DNA from: JBBRWV01 sp038248985
GTDB taxonomy: Bacteria > Planctomycetota > Phycisphaerae > WQYP01
Direction: 5' to 3'
Assembly: GCA_038248985.1 (NCBI GenBank)
Contig: JBBRWV010000019.1
Coordinates: forward strand, 1-38,887
DNA length: 38,887 nt
The notes under the pieces are model-generated. The model was not told the DNA's origin. It did not search any database and saw only the letters and a program-made list of their open reading frames with translations. The first letter of the stretch is position 1; every line of letters begins with the position of its first letter. A program made the position numbers and the translations under genes. This document shows positions 9,301-15,246 of the stretch, in pieces.

Positions 9301-12123
9301 TCGGGGGATCGGCCGATTGTGCTGCTGCGGGTGGGCGATCTGACGAAGGTGGACCTGGTGCGGAAGGTGGTGCAGGCGCATGCGTACTGGCGTATGAAGG
9401 GGCTGGGGGTGGACCTGGTGATCTGGAACGATGATGAGTCAGGATATCGGCAGGAGCTGCATGATCAGATCATGGGATTGATAGCGGCGGGACCGGAGGC
9501 GCATTTGATCGACCGGCCGGGCGGCGTGTTTGTACGGCGGGCGGAGCAGATGTCGAACGAGGACCGGCTGTTGATACAGACGGTGGCGAATGTGTTGATC
9601 GATGGGAGCCAGGGGACGCTGGCGGAGCAGGTGATGCGGCGGGGGCGGACGGTGGCGAGTGTGCCGATGCTGGAGCCGGTGGAACATCGGGACATGGAGA
9701 TACCGCCCGCGAAGTCTCCGGCGCGGAAGTTGGCGTACTTCAATGGACATGGGGGTATGACAGGGGATGGGAAGGAGTATGTGATCACGACGGGAGCGGG
9801 CCATGCGACGCCGGCGCCGTGGTGCAATGTGATTGCGAACGCGCGGATTGGGAGCGTGATTTCGGAGAGTGGGAGCGCGTATACGTTTGTGGACAATGCG
9901 CATGAGTATCGGTTGACCCCGTGGGCGAATGATCCGGTGTGTGATGCGGGCGGGGAGGCGTTTTACATACGGGACGAGAAGTCGGGGAAGTTCTGGTCGC
10001 CGTCGCCGTATCCGGCGGGCGGGACGCAGGCGTATACGTCGCGGCATGGATTTGGGTACAGCGTGTTTGAGTATGTGCAGGATGGGATACGGTCGGAGTT
10101 GTGGGTATATGCGGCGGTGGAAGCGCCGGTGAAGTTTGCGGTGATCAAGATATTCAATGAATCCGGGCGGGCGCGGCGGTTGTCGGTGACGGGGTACTGG
10201 GAGTGGGTATTGTCGGAGATGCGGTCGAAATCGCTGATGCATGTGGTGACGGAGGTGGATACGCGCACGGGGGCGCTGTTGGCGCGGAATTCTTACAACC
10301 GGGATTTTGCGGAGATGATTGCGTTTGCGGATGTAGCGGAGCCGTCGCGGAAGTTTACGGGGGATCGGGAGGAGTTTATCGGGCGGAATGGGAGTTACGC
10401 GGATCCGGCGGCGATGGGGCGTACGCGTCTATCGGGCAGGACGGGGGCGGGGCTGGATGCGTGTGCGGGGCTGCAGGTGGCGTTTGATTTGGCGGAGGGT
10501 CAGGCGAAGGAGGTGGTGTTTATCCTGGGGGCGGCGCAGGGGCTGGAGGAAGTGCGCAACCTGGTGCATCGATTCCGCAATACGGAGGCGGCGCGGCAGG
10601 AGTTGGCGGCGGTGTGGAACTACTGGAATCGGACGCTGGGCGCGGTGCATATTGAGACGCCGGATGATTCGGTGAACATGCTGGCGAATGGATGGCTGCT
10701 GTATCAGACGCTGGTTTGCCGGATGTGGGCGCGGAGCGGATTGTACCAATCGGGCGGGGCGTATGGATTCCGGGATCAATTGCAGGATGGGATGGCGTTG
10801 CTGCATGCGACGCCGCTGATTTTGCGGGAGCATTTGTTGCGCTCGGCGCGGCATCAATTTCGGGAGGGGGATGTGCAGCACTGGTGGCATCCGCCATCGG
10901 GTCAGGGAGTGCGGACGAAGTTTTCGGATGATTTTTTGTGGTTGCCCTTGGCGACGGCGCGGTACGTGAAGGGTACTGGGGACATTGGGGTGCTGAACGA
11001 GCGGGTGACGTATTTGGAGGGACGGGCGGTGAGGCCGGAGGAGGAATCGTATTACGACCAGCCGATACGGTCGGACGTTTCGGGATCGCTGTATGAGCAT
11101 TGCGTGAAGGCGGTGGAGAATGGGTTGCGTTTTGGGAGTCATGGATTGCCGCTAATCGGGTGCGGGGATTGGAATGACGGGATGAATTTGATTGGGGAGC
11201 ATGGGCAGGGGGAGAGCGTGTGGCTGGCGTTTTTTCTGTACTATGTGCTGGGGGAGTTTGAGCAGGTGGCGCAGCGACGGGGTGATGGAGAGTTTGCGTT
11301 GCGTTGCAAGACGGAGGCGGCGCGGTTGCGGGGCGCGATCGAGCAGAATGGATGGGATGGGGAATGGTACCGGCGTGCGTATTTTGACAATGGGGAGCCG
11401 CTGGGGTCAGCGAGCAATGACGAATGCCAGATCGATTCGCTGCCGCAGAGTTGGGCGATTATTTCACAGGCGGGTGGAAAGAAGCGATCGGCCCAGGGGA
11501 TGGCGGCGGCAGACAAGCGATTGGTGCGTGAGGATGCGGGATTGATACAGTTGTTTGATCCGCCCTTTGACAAGTCGGCATTGAATCCTGGGTATATCAA
11601 GGGATATGTGCCGGGGGTGCGGGAAAACGGCGGGCAATACACACATGCGGCGATCTGGATGATCATGGCGTATGCGTTGATGGGGAATCATGAGCGGGCG
11701 TGGGAGCTGTTTGGGATGATCAATCCGCTACATCATGGGGGAACGGAGGAAGGGATCGCGACGTACCGCGTGGAGCCTTATGTGATTGCGGCGGATGTCT
11801 ATGGAGCGGCGCCGCATACGGGGCGGGGCGGATGGACGTGGTATACGGGGTCGGCAGGGTGGATGTATCGATTGATAGTAGAGACGTTGCTGGGGATTCG
11901 GTTGGAGGTAGATCGGTTGTATCTGACACCGCGATTGCCAGCGGCGTGGAATGAGTGCAAGATTCATTATCGCTATCGCGAGACTTTTTATCACATACAT
12001 ATTCGCAGGAGCGAGGGGGATGCGCCACGGATGAGGAGAGATGGGGTGCCGCAGGCGGAGTTGTGGATTCAGCTAAGGGATGATCGGGTGGATCATCAGA
12101 TTGAGTTTGATTTGCCGAGGTGA
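3367..12123 (+). CDS. ndvB: Cyclic beta-1,2-glucan synthase (NdvB/ChvB type, GT84 + GH94)
   Basis: A 2918-residue membrane protein; rhizobial NdvB/ChvB are about 2830. It makes cyclic beta-1,2-glucans from UDP-glucose: the GT84 part initiates on itself and elongates, and the C-terminal GH94 phosphorylase part adjusts chain length. Helices at about residues 418-478 precede the GT domain, which shows 'YVITLDTDTELPRDSARQM' (about 633-651, acidic DxD-type motif) and 'RRHRWIRGDWQIASWLLP' (about 783-800, RxxRW-like). More helices follow at about 826-1005. A glucoamylase-like region begins near 1020. Two GH94 beta-sandwich modules start near 1636 and 2125. The catalytic Asp lies in 'LPLIGCGDWNDGMNLI' (about 2594-2609). 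All expected domains are present and uninterrupted. These glucans are periplasmic osmoprotectants, consistent with the small stress proteins on both sides. Codons are strongly G-ending. Confidence 0.95.
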   Translation: MPKERTKSRRPVLGRKDRGEGRPAAREEELPLRSELFSVDQLLAHAKTIAGWHTLLPVPGPDRLLGRLDENEKVLLRAYELVAGAIARKRAITPASEWLVDNFYLIEEQIYTARRHLPRRYSRELPQLANGPGRGYPRVYHLSMELIAHLDGRVDAESLTSFIAAYQVTSPLKLGELWAIPIMLRLALIENLRRVAARVGSGREDWDRAGLWADRLIEVAETRPTKLIEVMADMARADPPLTHGFVAEFSRRLQGKRLASGMPLTWVEQRLAEQSQTIDECIQRESQNQAANQISIGNSIASVRVLGAIDWRDFVESMSGVEQILRREAAEVYGTMDFATRDRYRHVVENLAKHSERTEEEVAHEAVALAGQSAERYEKWDRRAHVGFYLIDKGMMELERVVGAKIPWRQRVGRWGERHAISLYLGSIGLLAGAFAGPLFVYCRSVDAAPWQAVILGIVLVLCGSHFAVAVVNWLVTRVIAPRVMPRLDFSKGIPSSYRTMVVVPTMLSSEEGVKRLVEELEVRYLANPDPSLHFALLTDFKDAGAESMPEDERLVEAARAGVAALNSNYERVRGDIFFLWHRPRRWNAREGRWMGYERKRGKLAEFNAFLRGKLGERFSVVMGDTGIVDSIRYVITLDTDTELPRDSARQMIATMAHPLMRAEADPVTGRIREGYAILQPRVAVSLPSASRSWFVKLFAREPGLDPYTRAVSDVYEDLFKEGSFTGKGIYDVDAFEKSLEGRFPENRILSHDLIEGCFARAGLVSDIQLYEDHPAHYLVDMKRRHRWIRGDWQIASWLLPSVPGAGGRMRNTLSGVSRWKIADNLRRSLVAPAMVLLLLLSWVGAVEQGVAALAVLGAYFVPMLLTTAMEMWGKSRDMTWMQHARYTWNGFLHHGAQIVVTLIFLPYNAMVNVDALVRTCVRLFVTRRRLLEWETSSDSQNRTGSTAGHFVRTMLMVPLLSVSVLWLLDWGVREGMRGSLQVAPVFLATWFLSPLLAWFLSRPLLTEQPQLSGAQVELLRKTARSTWHYFDTFVGPDDHFLPPDNFQEFPAVAVAHRTSPTNIGCALLCNLAAYDFGYLCVGRLIERTAGTLATMGEMDRHHGHFFNWYDTRTLKPLPPLYLSSVDSGNLAGMLLTLRQGLLEVSEQGVIPARVFEGVRDTIHVLQGSVGADEERSVKGSAILGRMEQMLGEVEGIVRSPTACGVLLGQLTTEAEGLAGEVPTSQKGMAAGLARQVRDMHKDLMEVAGWVGLAAPPEEMWRRAGSETANGLGSIREMLRGLESMPTLNGVAELQRTLLPALDQLLAEGGEGAAGREWWEKLRQAVVNSVERASLRLGALEALAEKCDALAEMDFGFLYDKSRDLLAIGYNVADRRRDNSFYDLLSSEARLGSFVAVAQHQLPQEHWFAMGRRLTSAGGRPALLSWSGSMFEYLMPLLVMPTYANTLLDQTYNAVVRRQIEYGHERGVPWGISESGYNTTDAHLNYQYRAFGVPGLGYKRGLAEDVVIAPYATVMALMVLPREAARNMERMAGLGVVGTYGFYEAVDYTPARMPTGEDHVIIRSYMAHHQGMSLLSLAYLMLGQPMQRRFLSNPEFRANALLLQERVPRTMPTYPHTVEVEESRRQGSEAEASLRIFSTANTAAPELHLLSNGRYHVMVSNAGSGSSKWNDLAVTRWRVDPTRDCWGSYCYVRDLDTSEYWSSTYHPTMTSGDHYEANFLEGRAEFRRSDSEIETRTEIAVSPEEDIELRRVIIKNQSRTRRRIELTSYAEVVLATAAADAAHPAFSNLFVQTQIVRDNQGILCTRRPRSAVEKPPWMIHMLTVQGTTEGETTYETDRARFIGRGRRLDAPAAMEGGVELSGTEGAVLDPIVAIRRVLILEPYESARIDFVTGAADTQQAAVALMEKYRDPRMGDRVFEMAWTHSHVLLRQLDVSAADAQLFGRLLNSILQPNRLRRTEPAIMARNRRGQSGLWGHGISGDRPIVLLRVGDLTKVDLVRKVVQAHAYWRMKGLGVDLVIWNDDESGYRQELHDQIMGLIAAGPEAHLIDRPGGVFVRRAEQMSNEDRLLIQTVANVLIDGSQGTLAEQVMRRGRTVASVPMLEPVEHRDMEIPPAKSPARKLAYFNGHGGMTGDGKEYVITTGAGHATPAPWCNVIANARIGSVISESGSAYTFVDNAHEYRLTPWANDPVCDAGGEAFYIRDEKSGKFWSPSPYPAGGTQAYTSRHGFGYSVFEYVQDGIRSELWVYAAVEAPVKFAVIKIFNESGRARRLSVTGYWEWVLSEMRSKSLMHVVTEVDTRTGALLARNSYNRDFAEMIAFADVAEPSRKFTGDREEFIGRNGSYADPAAMGRTRLSGRTGAGLDACAGLQVAFDLAEGQAKEVVFILGAAQGLEEVRNLVHRFRNTEAARQELAAVWNYWNRTLGAVHIETPDDSVNMLANGWLLYQTLVCRMWARSGLYQSGGAYGFRDQLQDGMALLHATPLILREHLLRSARHQFREGDVQHWWHPPSGQGVRTKFSDDFLWLPLATARYVKGTGDIGVLNERVTYLEGRAVRPEEESYYDQPIRSDVSGSLYEHCVKAVENGLRFGSHGLPLIGCGDWNDGMNLIGEHGQGESVWLAFFLYYVLGEFEQVAQRRGDGEFALRCKTEAARLRGAIEQNGWDGEWYRRAYFDNGEPLGSASNDECQIDSLPQSWAIISQAGGKKRSAQGMAAADKRLVREDAGLIQLFDPPFDKSALNPGYIKGYVPGVRENGGQYTHAAIWMIMAYALMGNHERAWELFGMINPLHHGGTEEGIATYRVEPYVIAADVYGAAPHTGRGGWTWYTGSAGWMYRLIVETLLGIRLEVDRLYLTPRLPAAWNECKIHYRYRETFYHIHIRRSEGDAPRMRRDGVPQAELWIQLRDDRVDHQIEFDLPR

Positions 12124-12623
12124 GAGGAAGGGGATAGCGGCGTTGTTGAAGGTGAGGACAACCCGCCAAGGGGGAGCGTCAATAGGGATTTTTTCGGCCA
12201 AATAGTCGTATCGGCGGAGGGTGGGCGAGGGGGCATGGTAGGATGCATTTTTGAGCTTAGAAACTTTCATGTTTTGCAATGAAATGCTTGTAGATGTTGT
12301 TTGGGAAGGGGTGTGATGGGCGTTATTTTTGTGGGGGATGGAAAATTTCGTGGGACAAGGCGTGGGAAATGGCATATCTATTGCAATGTTCTATTTTGAG
12401 GGATAGAGAGATTGCGGGAAAACTTGGGAAACGGAATTGTAAGCGAGCACGGGGCGGATTGGAATTGACATTTGCAAAGCACTGAGGCTGAGCATCTGAG
12501 AATGCATCGCAATATCTCAACTGGCTCAGGTATTGCGGTGCGATCTCAGAAGAGTGAACGCGAATAGTTTTAAACGGTGATTTTAGAGTTGATACTGTTT
12601 TAGTACTTGAAGGAGGACATTCC
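12124..12623. other. Intergenic region between ndvB and the small-membrane-protein cluster
   Basis: 500 bp without a supported gene. No obvious terminator follows ndvB. The AT-richer second half probably carries the promoter of the DUF883 gene at 12624 but I see no clear consensus pair. It holds one strong imperfect palindrome (12495-12550), listed separately. Confidence 0.5.
12495..12550. repeat. Long imperfect inverted repeat (20-base arms, 16-base loop)
   Basis: TCTGAGA-AT-GCATCGCAATA (12495-12514) is complementary to TATTGCGGTGC-GA-TCTCAGA (12531-12550). This gives 7 pairs, a 2-base mismatch, then 11 pairs with one G-T type mismatch. The loop is 12515-12530. There is no T run, so it is not a classic terminator. 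It lies about 75 bases upstream of the ATG at 12624 and could be a 5'-UTR fold, a regulator binding site or a small RNA. Confidence 0.65.
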
Positions 12624-12848
12624 ATGAAAAGCGCACATGCACAAGCGACGGATTCGCTCGGCGATGTGGCCGGTGAGCGGGCGAAGCATTATGTTGATAC
12701 AGGGGTTGAGGCGTACAACAAAGTGGCGAATCGAACGCGGGAGGTGAGCAAGGATGTGGATGGTTATGTACGTGGGAACCCGTGGATGTCAATTGGGGCT
12801 GCGGCGGGGATTGGATTCTTGCTGGGCATGATCCTACGCAGACGTTGA
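12624..12848 (+). CDS. DUF883 (ElaB/YqjD-like) small membrane protein, first copy
   Basis: A 74-residue protein: a charged, helical N-terminal part (about 1-48, likely coiled coil) followed by 'YVRGNPWMSIGAAAGIGFLL' and a C-terminal membrane helix ending in Arg residues. The N-P-W-x-x-x-G-x-A-A-G-x-G motif and C-tail anchor are those of the DUF883/ElaB/YqjD family. In E. coli these are RpoS-dependent, inner-membrane proteins that bind ribosomes in stationary phase. AAGGAGGAC lies just upstream of the ATG, an excellent ribosome site. A paralogue lies at 13744-13980. A hairpin at 12876-12921 probably ends the transcript. Confidence 0.85.
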   Translation: MKSAHAQATDSLGDVAGERAKHYVDTGVEAYNKVANRTREVSKDVDGYVRGNPWMSIGAAAGIGFLLGMILRRR

Positions 12849-12875
12849 GCATTGAGATTATGAATCTGTTCTTAT

Positions 12876-12921
12876 AATTCCCTTCGCGGGGCTCACAAGC
12901 AGTTGCGCCGCGGAGGGAATT
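12876..12921 (+). terminator. Terminator-like stem-loop after the first DUF883 gene
   Basis: AATTCCCTTCGCGGGGC (12876-12892) pairs with GCGCCGCGGAGGGAATT (12905-12921): 17 pairs with one mismatch and one G-T, loop of 12 bases. It begins 28 bases after the stop. The following bases are GT-rich with no clean T run, so termination efficiency is uncertain. Confidence 0.55.
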
Positions 12922-13137
12922 CTGGTTGGTTGGGGGTGTTCAGCATTTCACATAGGTGAGTATCCGGCACGACAGAAGTGCTTGACGGATGACGAAATGG
13001 CACGGCAATATGCCAATGGTGGTCTGCCGCGCGGCATAAGATGGCGTGGTAGTGCCTGTTTGCCGGGTTTTTCGCGATACAAGTGATTCGCATTTACCCG
13101 GCACGGGGATTGTTACTGTTATTTCAGAGAACGACGC

Positions 13138-13165
13138 AGTTGCAGGGCTGAGAACGTGCAACTGA
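13138..13165. promoter_or_regulatory. 8-bp dyad upstream of the DUF3309 gene
   Basis: CAGTTGCA (13138-13145) and TGCAACTG (13158-13165) are exact complements with 12 bases between, 59 bases before the ATG at 13224. TTGACC follows at 13167-13172, which resembles a -35 box, but no matching -10 is found at normal spacing. It could be an operator or a 5'-UTR hairpin. The rest of the 12922-13223 gap shows nothing else I can support. Confidence 0.4.
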
Positions 13166-13223
13166 TTGACCTGTTTTGATATACGTTCCGCCAAAGATGA
13201 CTCTTACACATAAGGAGACTTAT

Positions 13224-13388
13224 ATGGGCTTTATTTTACTGATCGTTGTGGTTTTGTTGCTGGTGGGCACGCTACCGACCTGGGGACACAGCAAGAACTG
13301 GGGATATGGTCCAAGCGGTGGGTTGGGCCTCATCCTGGTTATTTTGCTGATCCTGCTGTTGATGGGTTACCTGCCACGGACGTTTTAA
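13224..13388 (+). CDS. DUF3309 family small hydrophobic protein
   Basis: A 54-residue protein with two membrane helices ('MGFILLIVVVLLLVGTLPTW' and 'GLILVILLILLLMGYLPR') joined by 'GHSKNWGYGPSGG'. The L-P-T-W and W-G-Y-x-P-S-G-G-L-G pattern is that of the DUF3309 family, whose function is unknown. The start at 13224 is chosen because AAGGAGA lies 5 bases upstream and because the earlier in-frame part is polar and unlike the family. It is the first gene of a closely spaced set (13224-14260) of small envelope proteins that are probably co-transcribed. Confidence 0.8.
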   Translation: MGFILLIVVVLLLVGTLPTWGHSKNWGYGPSGGLGLILVILLILLLMGYLPRTF

Positions 13389-13448
13389 GAACCGACGAGC
13401 CGGCTGTGGATTGAATTGCCGGACCAGACCTTTTTTGAGGAGAACGCA

Positions 13449-13667
13449 ATGAATAGTCAACGCATATTGGGAATTGTATTGCTGGTGGTGGGCATCATTC
13501 TGCTGGTTGTCGGCATGAATTCCTCCAATTCCATGGCGGATCAACTGAGCAATACCTTTACCGGCCGGTTTACGGAGGCCACGACTTGGTACATCGTCGG
13601 CGGGATCGGATCTGCGGTGGCGGGTGTGGCGATGCTGGCACTTGGGTCACGCGGCAAGAATGCATGA
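13449..13667 (+). CDS. DUF3185 family small membrane protein
   Basis: A 72-residue protein beginning 'MNSQRILGIVLLVVGIILLV', then a polar loop 'DQLSNTFTGRFTEATTWYIV' and a second helix rich in Gly and Ala. This is the two-helix DUF3185 pattern (R-I-x-G-I-x-L-x-x-x-G, then T-G-R-F-T-x-x-T-T-W-Y). Function is unknown. The start at 13449 is supported by GAGGAG 7 bases upstream; an earlier in-frame start at 13416 has no ribosome site. It lies 60 bp after the DUF3309 gene. Confidence 0.8.
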   Translation: MNSQRILGIVLLVVGIILLVVGMNSSNSMADQLSNTFTGRFTEATTWYIVGGIGSAVAGVAMLALGSRGKNA

Positions 13668-13743
13668 GGCCTGAATGGCGGAGTCTTCGGGCTCTCTATT
13701 CGGATATTTTTGGATAGCGCTATTTTTGGAAAGGAAGTGAACC

Positions 13744-13980
13744 ATGGCTGCGAGCAAAGTCAAAGACGAGAGCGTGGTGGAAAAAGTAAGTGATTACGCG
13801 CACACGTACATGGAGGCGGGTGTGGACGCGTGCACGATGGCTTCGCAGAAGGCGAAGCGGGTGGGACGGGACATGGACAACTTTGTCCGGAAGAATCCAT
13901 GGCTAGCTGTGGGGGTGGCGGCAGGCGCCGGGCTGGCGGTGGGATTTCTGTTGAAGTCGCGTTGCGGTACGAAGCATTGA
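13744..13980 (+). CDS. DUF883 (ElaB/YqjD-like) small membrane protein, second copy
   Basis: A 78-residue paralogue of the product of 12624-12848: charged helical N-terminus, then 'FVRKNPWLAVGVAAGAGLAV' and a C-terminal membrane helix ending 'GFLLKSRCGTKH'. The N-P-W and glycine-zipper features of DUF883 are kept. The AAGGAAGTG before the ATG is a reasonable ribosome site. Two copies of this family within 1.2 kb suggest local duplication followed by divergence, as the N-terminal halves are quite different. Confidence 0.8.
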   Translation: MAASKVKDESVVEKVSDYAHTYMEAGVDACTMASQKAKRVGRDMDNFVRKNPWLAVGVAAGAGLAVGFLLKSRCGTKH

Positions 13981-13996
13981 TATTGGTAAATACTGT

Positions 13997-14015
13997 GCAA
14001 TTCCGACGGGATTGC
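13997..14015 (+). promoter_or_regulatory. Short hairpin between the second DUF883 gene and the lipoprotein gene
   Basis: GCAATTCC (13997-14004), loop GAC, GGGATTGC (14008-14015): 8 pairs with one G-T. It begins 17 bases after the DUF883 stop and ends about 32 bases before the next ATG. It may stabilise or partly end the upstream message. Confidence 0.35.
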
Positions 14016-14047
14016 CATCATTTCCGGTTCTTACAGGAGAAAATACC

Positions 14048-14260
14048 ATGAATACATTCCAGAAAATGCTGCTGATGGGTGCCTTCGTGATTATGCCGCT
14101 GGCGTTTGTGGGCGGTTGCTCGGATACGGTGGAGCACACGGAGAGCGATAAGCCAGGGTGGTTCGGCAATAGCCGGACGCATGAAGAGAAGACCGTGAAG
14201 CGGAACCCGGATGGGACGTACACCACGGAATACGAGAAGTCCAAGGTTAGAAATCCCTGA
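14048..14260 (+). CDS. Small lipoprotein, function unknown
   Basis: A 70-residue protein with a lipoprotein signal 'MNTFQKMLLMGAFVIMPLAF' and lipobox V-G-G-C (Cys24). The mature part of about 46 residues is highly charged and contains 'TVKRNPDGTYTTEYEKSKV', a D-G-T-Y-T-T-E-Y motif I do not assign to a family. The start at 14048 has ACAGGAG about 9 bases upstream; an earlier in-frame start would put polar residues before the signal peptide. It is the last gene of the small-envelope-protein set, followed by a strong hairpin at 14273-14307. Confidence 0.75.
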   Translation: MNTFQKMLLMGAFVIMPLAFVGGCSDTVEHTESDKPGWFGNSRTHEEKTVKRNPDGTYTTEYEKSKVRNP

Positions 14261-14272
14261 TTTGTTTGCTGG

Positions 14273-14307
14273 AATGAGACACCGGGCAGCGGGTCCGGTG
14301 TCTCATT
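14273..14307 (+). terminator. Perfect 13-bp stem-loop after the small lipoprotein gene
   Basis: AATGAGACACCGG (14273-14285), a 9-base loop, CCGGTGTCTCATT (14295-14307). It starts 12 bases after the stop codon. It has only a weak T content downstream, but position and stability suggest a terminator separating the lipoprotein gene from the sigma factor gene. Confidence 0.6.
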
Positions 14308-14397
14308 GCGGCATGGGGGTTGGGCAGTAGAAAAAGAAGAGCGATAGCGGACGGGTGCAGGACTTCGTGAGACCTTACTCGACCAGAAGGTGACTTT

Positions 14398-15243
14398 ATG
14401 TACGTGGAACCCAGTTTACAGATATATCTCGCGCAGATATCGAAGACGTCGCTGCTGACGGCGGAGCGGGAGGCGGATCTTTGCAGGCAGGTGATTCGGC
14501 ACAACGATCAACAGGCAAGATCGTTGATGGTGATGGCGAACATGCGGCTGGTGGTGAAGATTGCGAAGTGGTACACGGAGCGGGGGTTGTCGCTGGGGGA
14601 CCTGATAGCGGAGGGGAATATTGGGTTGATACATGCGGTGGAGCGATTCAATCCGGATTTGAACACGCGGTTTTCGACGTATGCGGCGTGGTGGATCAAG
14701 CGGGCGATACTGGATGCGTTGGCGAATCGTTTCATACATATCCCGCGCTACATGCGGAAGAATATGGTGGATTGGAAACGGGCGTACAGAGAGTTGGAGG
14801 AATCGCTGGGGCGGGAGCCGCAGATGCAGGAGATGGCGCTGCACATGAGCATTCCGTTGAAGACGGTGCGATTGATTGGTAAGGCGATACGGGCATCGAC
14901 AGCGGTGGAGTGCAGCGTATCGGACAACAGCGAGGTTCAAATGCACGAGATGGTGTCGGACGATTCGACGGTGAGCGGGCCGGCGAGCGTGATAGACCGG
15001 GAGTGCCTGGAGGTGGCGCGGGGGGTATTGAATCGGCTGGGCTTGCGGGAGGCGACGATCGTGAAGCTTTATTATGGTTTGGAGATGGGCGAGCCGATGA
15101 CGCTGCAGGAAATTGGGGAGCGATTTGGATTGACGCGGGAGCGGGTGCGGCAGATCAAGGATGCGGCGCTAGAGAAGTTGTTTGATGCGTTGACGCAGGG
15201 GGAGCGAGAAGAGGCGGTGGAGTATGAGCGGATGAGTGCGTAG
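14398..15243 (+). CDS. RNA polymerase sigma factor, sigma-70 family, group 2 (no region 1.1)
   Basis: A 281-residue sigma factor. Region 1.2 lies at about residues 3-35. Region 2 has 'NMRLVVKIAKWYTERGLSLG', then D-L-I-x-E-G-N-x-G-L and 'FSTYAAWWIKRAILDALANR' (regions 2.3-2.4, promoter melting and -10 recognition). Region 3 is at about 120-165. Region 4 ends with 'EIGERFGLTRERVRQIKDAA', the -35 recognition helix-turn-helix. It is full-length for RpoS/RpoH-like or SigA-paralogue factors but lacks region 1.1, so it is an alternative rather than the housekeeping factor. AGAAGGTG upstream supports the ATG. Its place next to the small stress genes suggests it controls them (inference). It converges on the DUF4159 gene with only 3 bases between stop codons. 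Confidence 0.9.
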   Translation: MYVEPSLQIYLAQISKTSLLTAEREADLCRQVIRHNDQQARSLMVMANMRLVVKIAKWYTERGLSLGDLIAEGNIGLIHAVERFNPDLNTRFSTYAAWWIKRAILDALANRFIHIPRYMRKNMVDWKRAYRELEESLGREPQMQEMALHMSIPLKTVRLIGKAIRASTAVECSVSDNSEVQMHEMVSDDSTVSGPASVIDRECLEVARGVLNRLGLREATIVKLYYGLEMGEPMTLQEIGERFGLTRERVRQIKDAALEKLFDALTQGEREEAVEYERMSA

Positions 15244-15246
15244 GCG

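Noticed and set aside
12294..12485. A 63-codon + strand frame in the gap after ndvB
   Set aside because: No ribosome site and no recognisable features.
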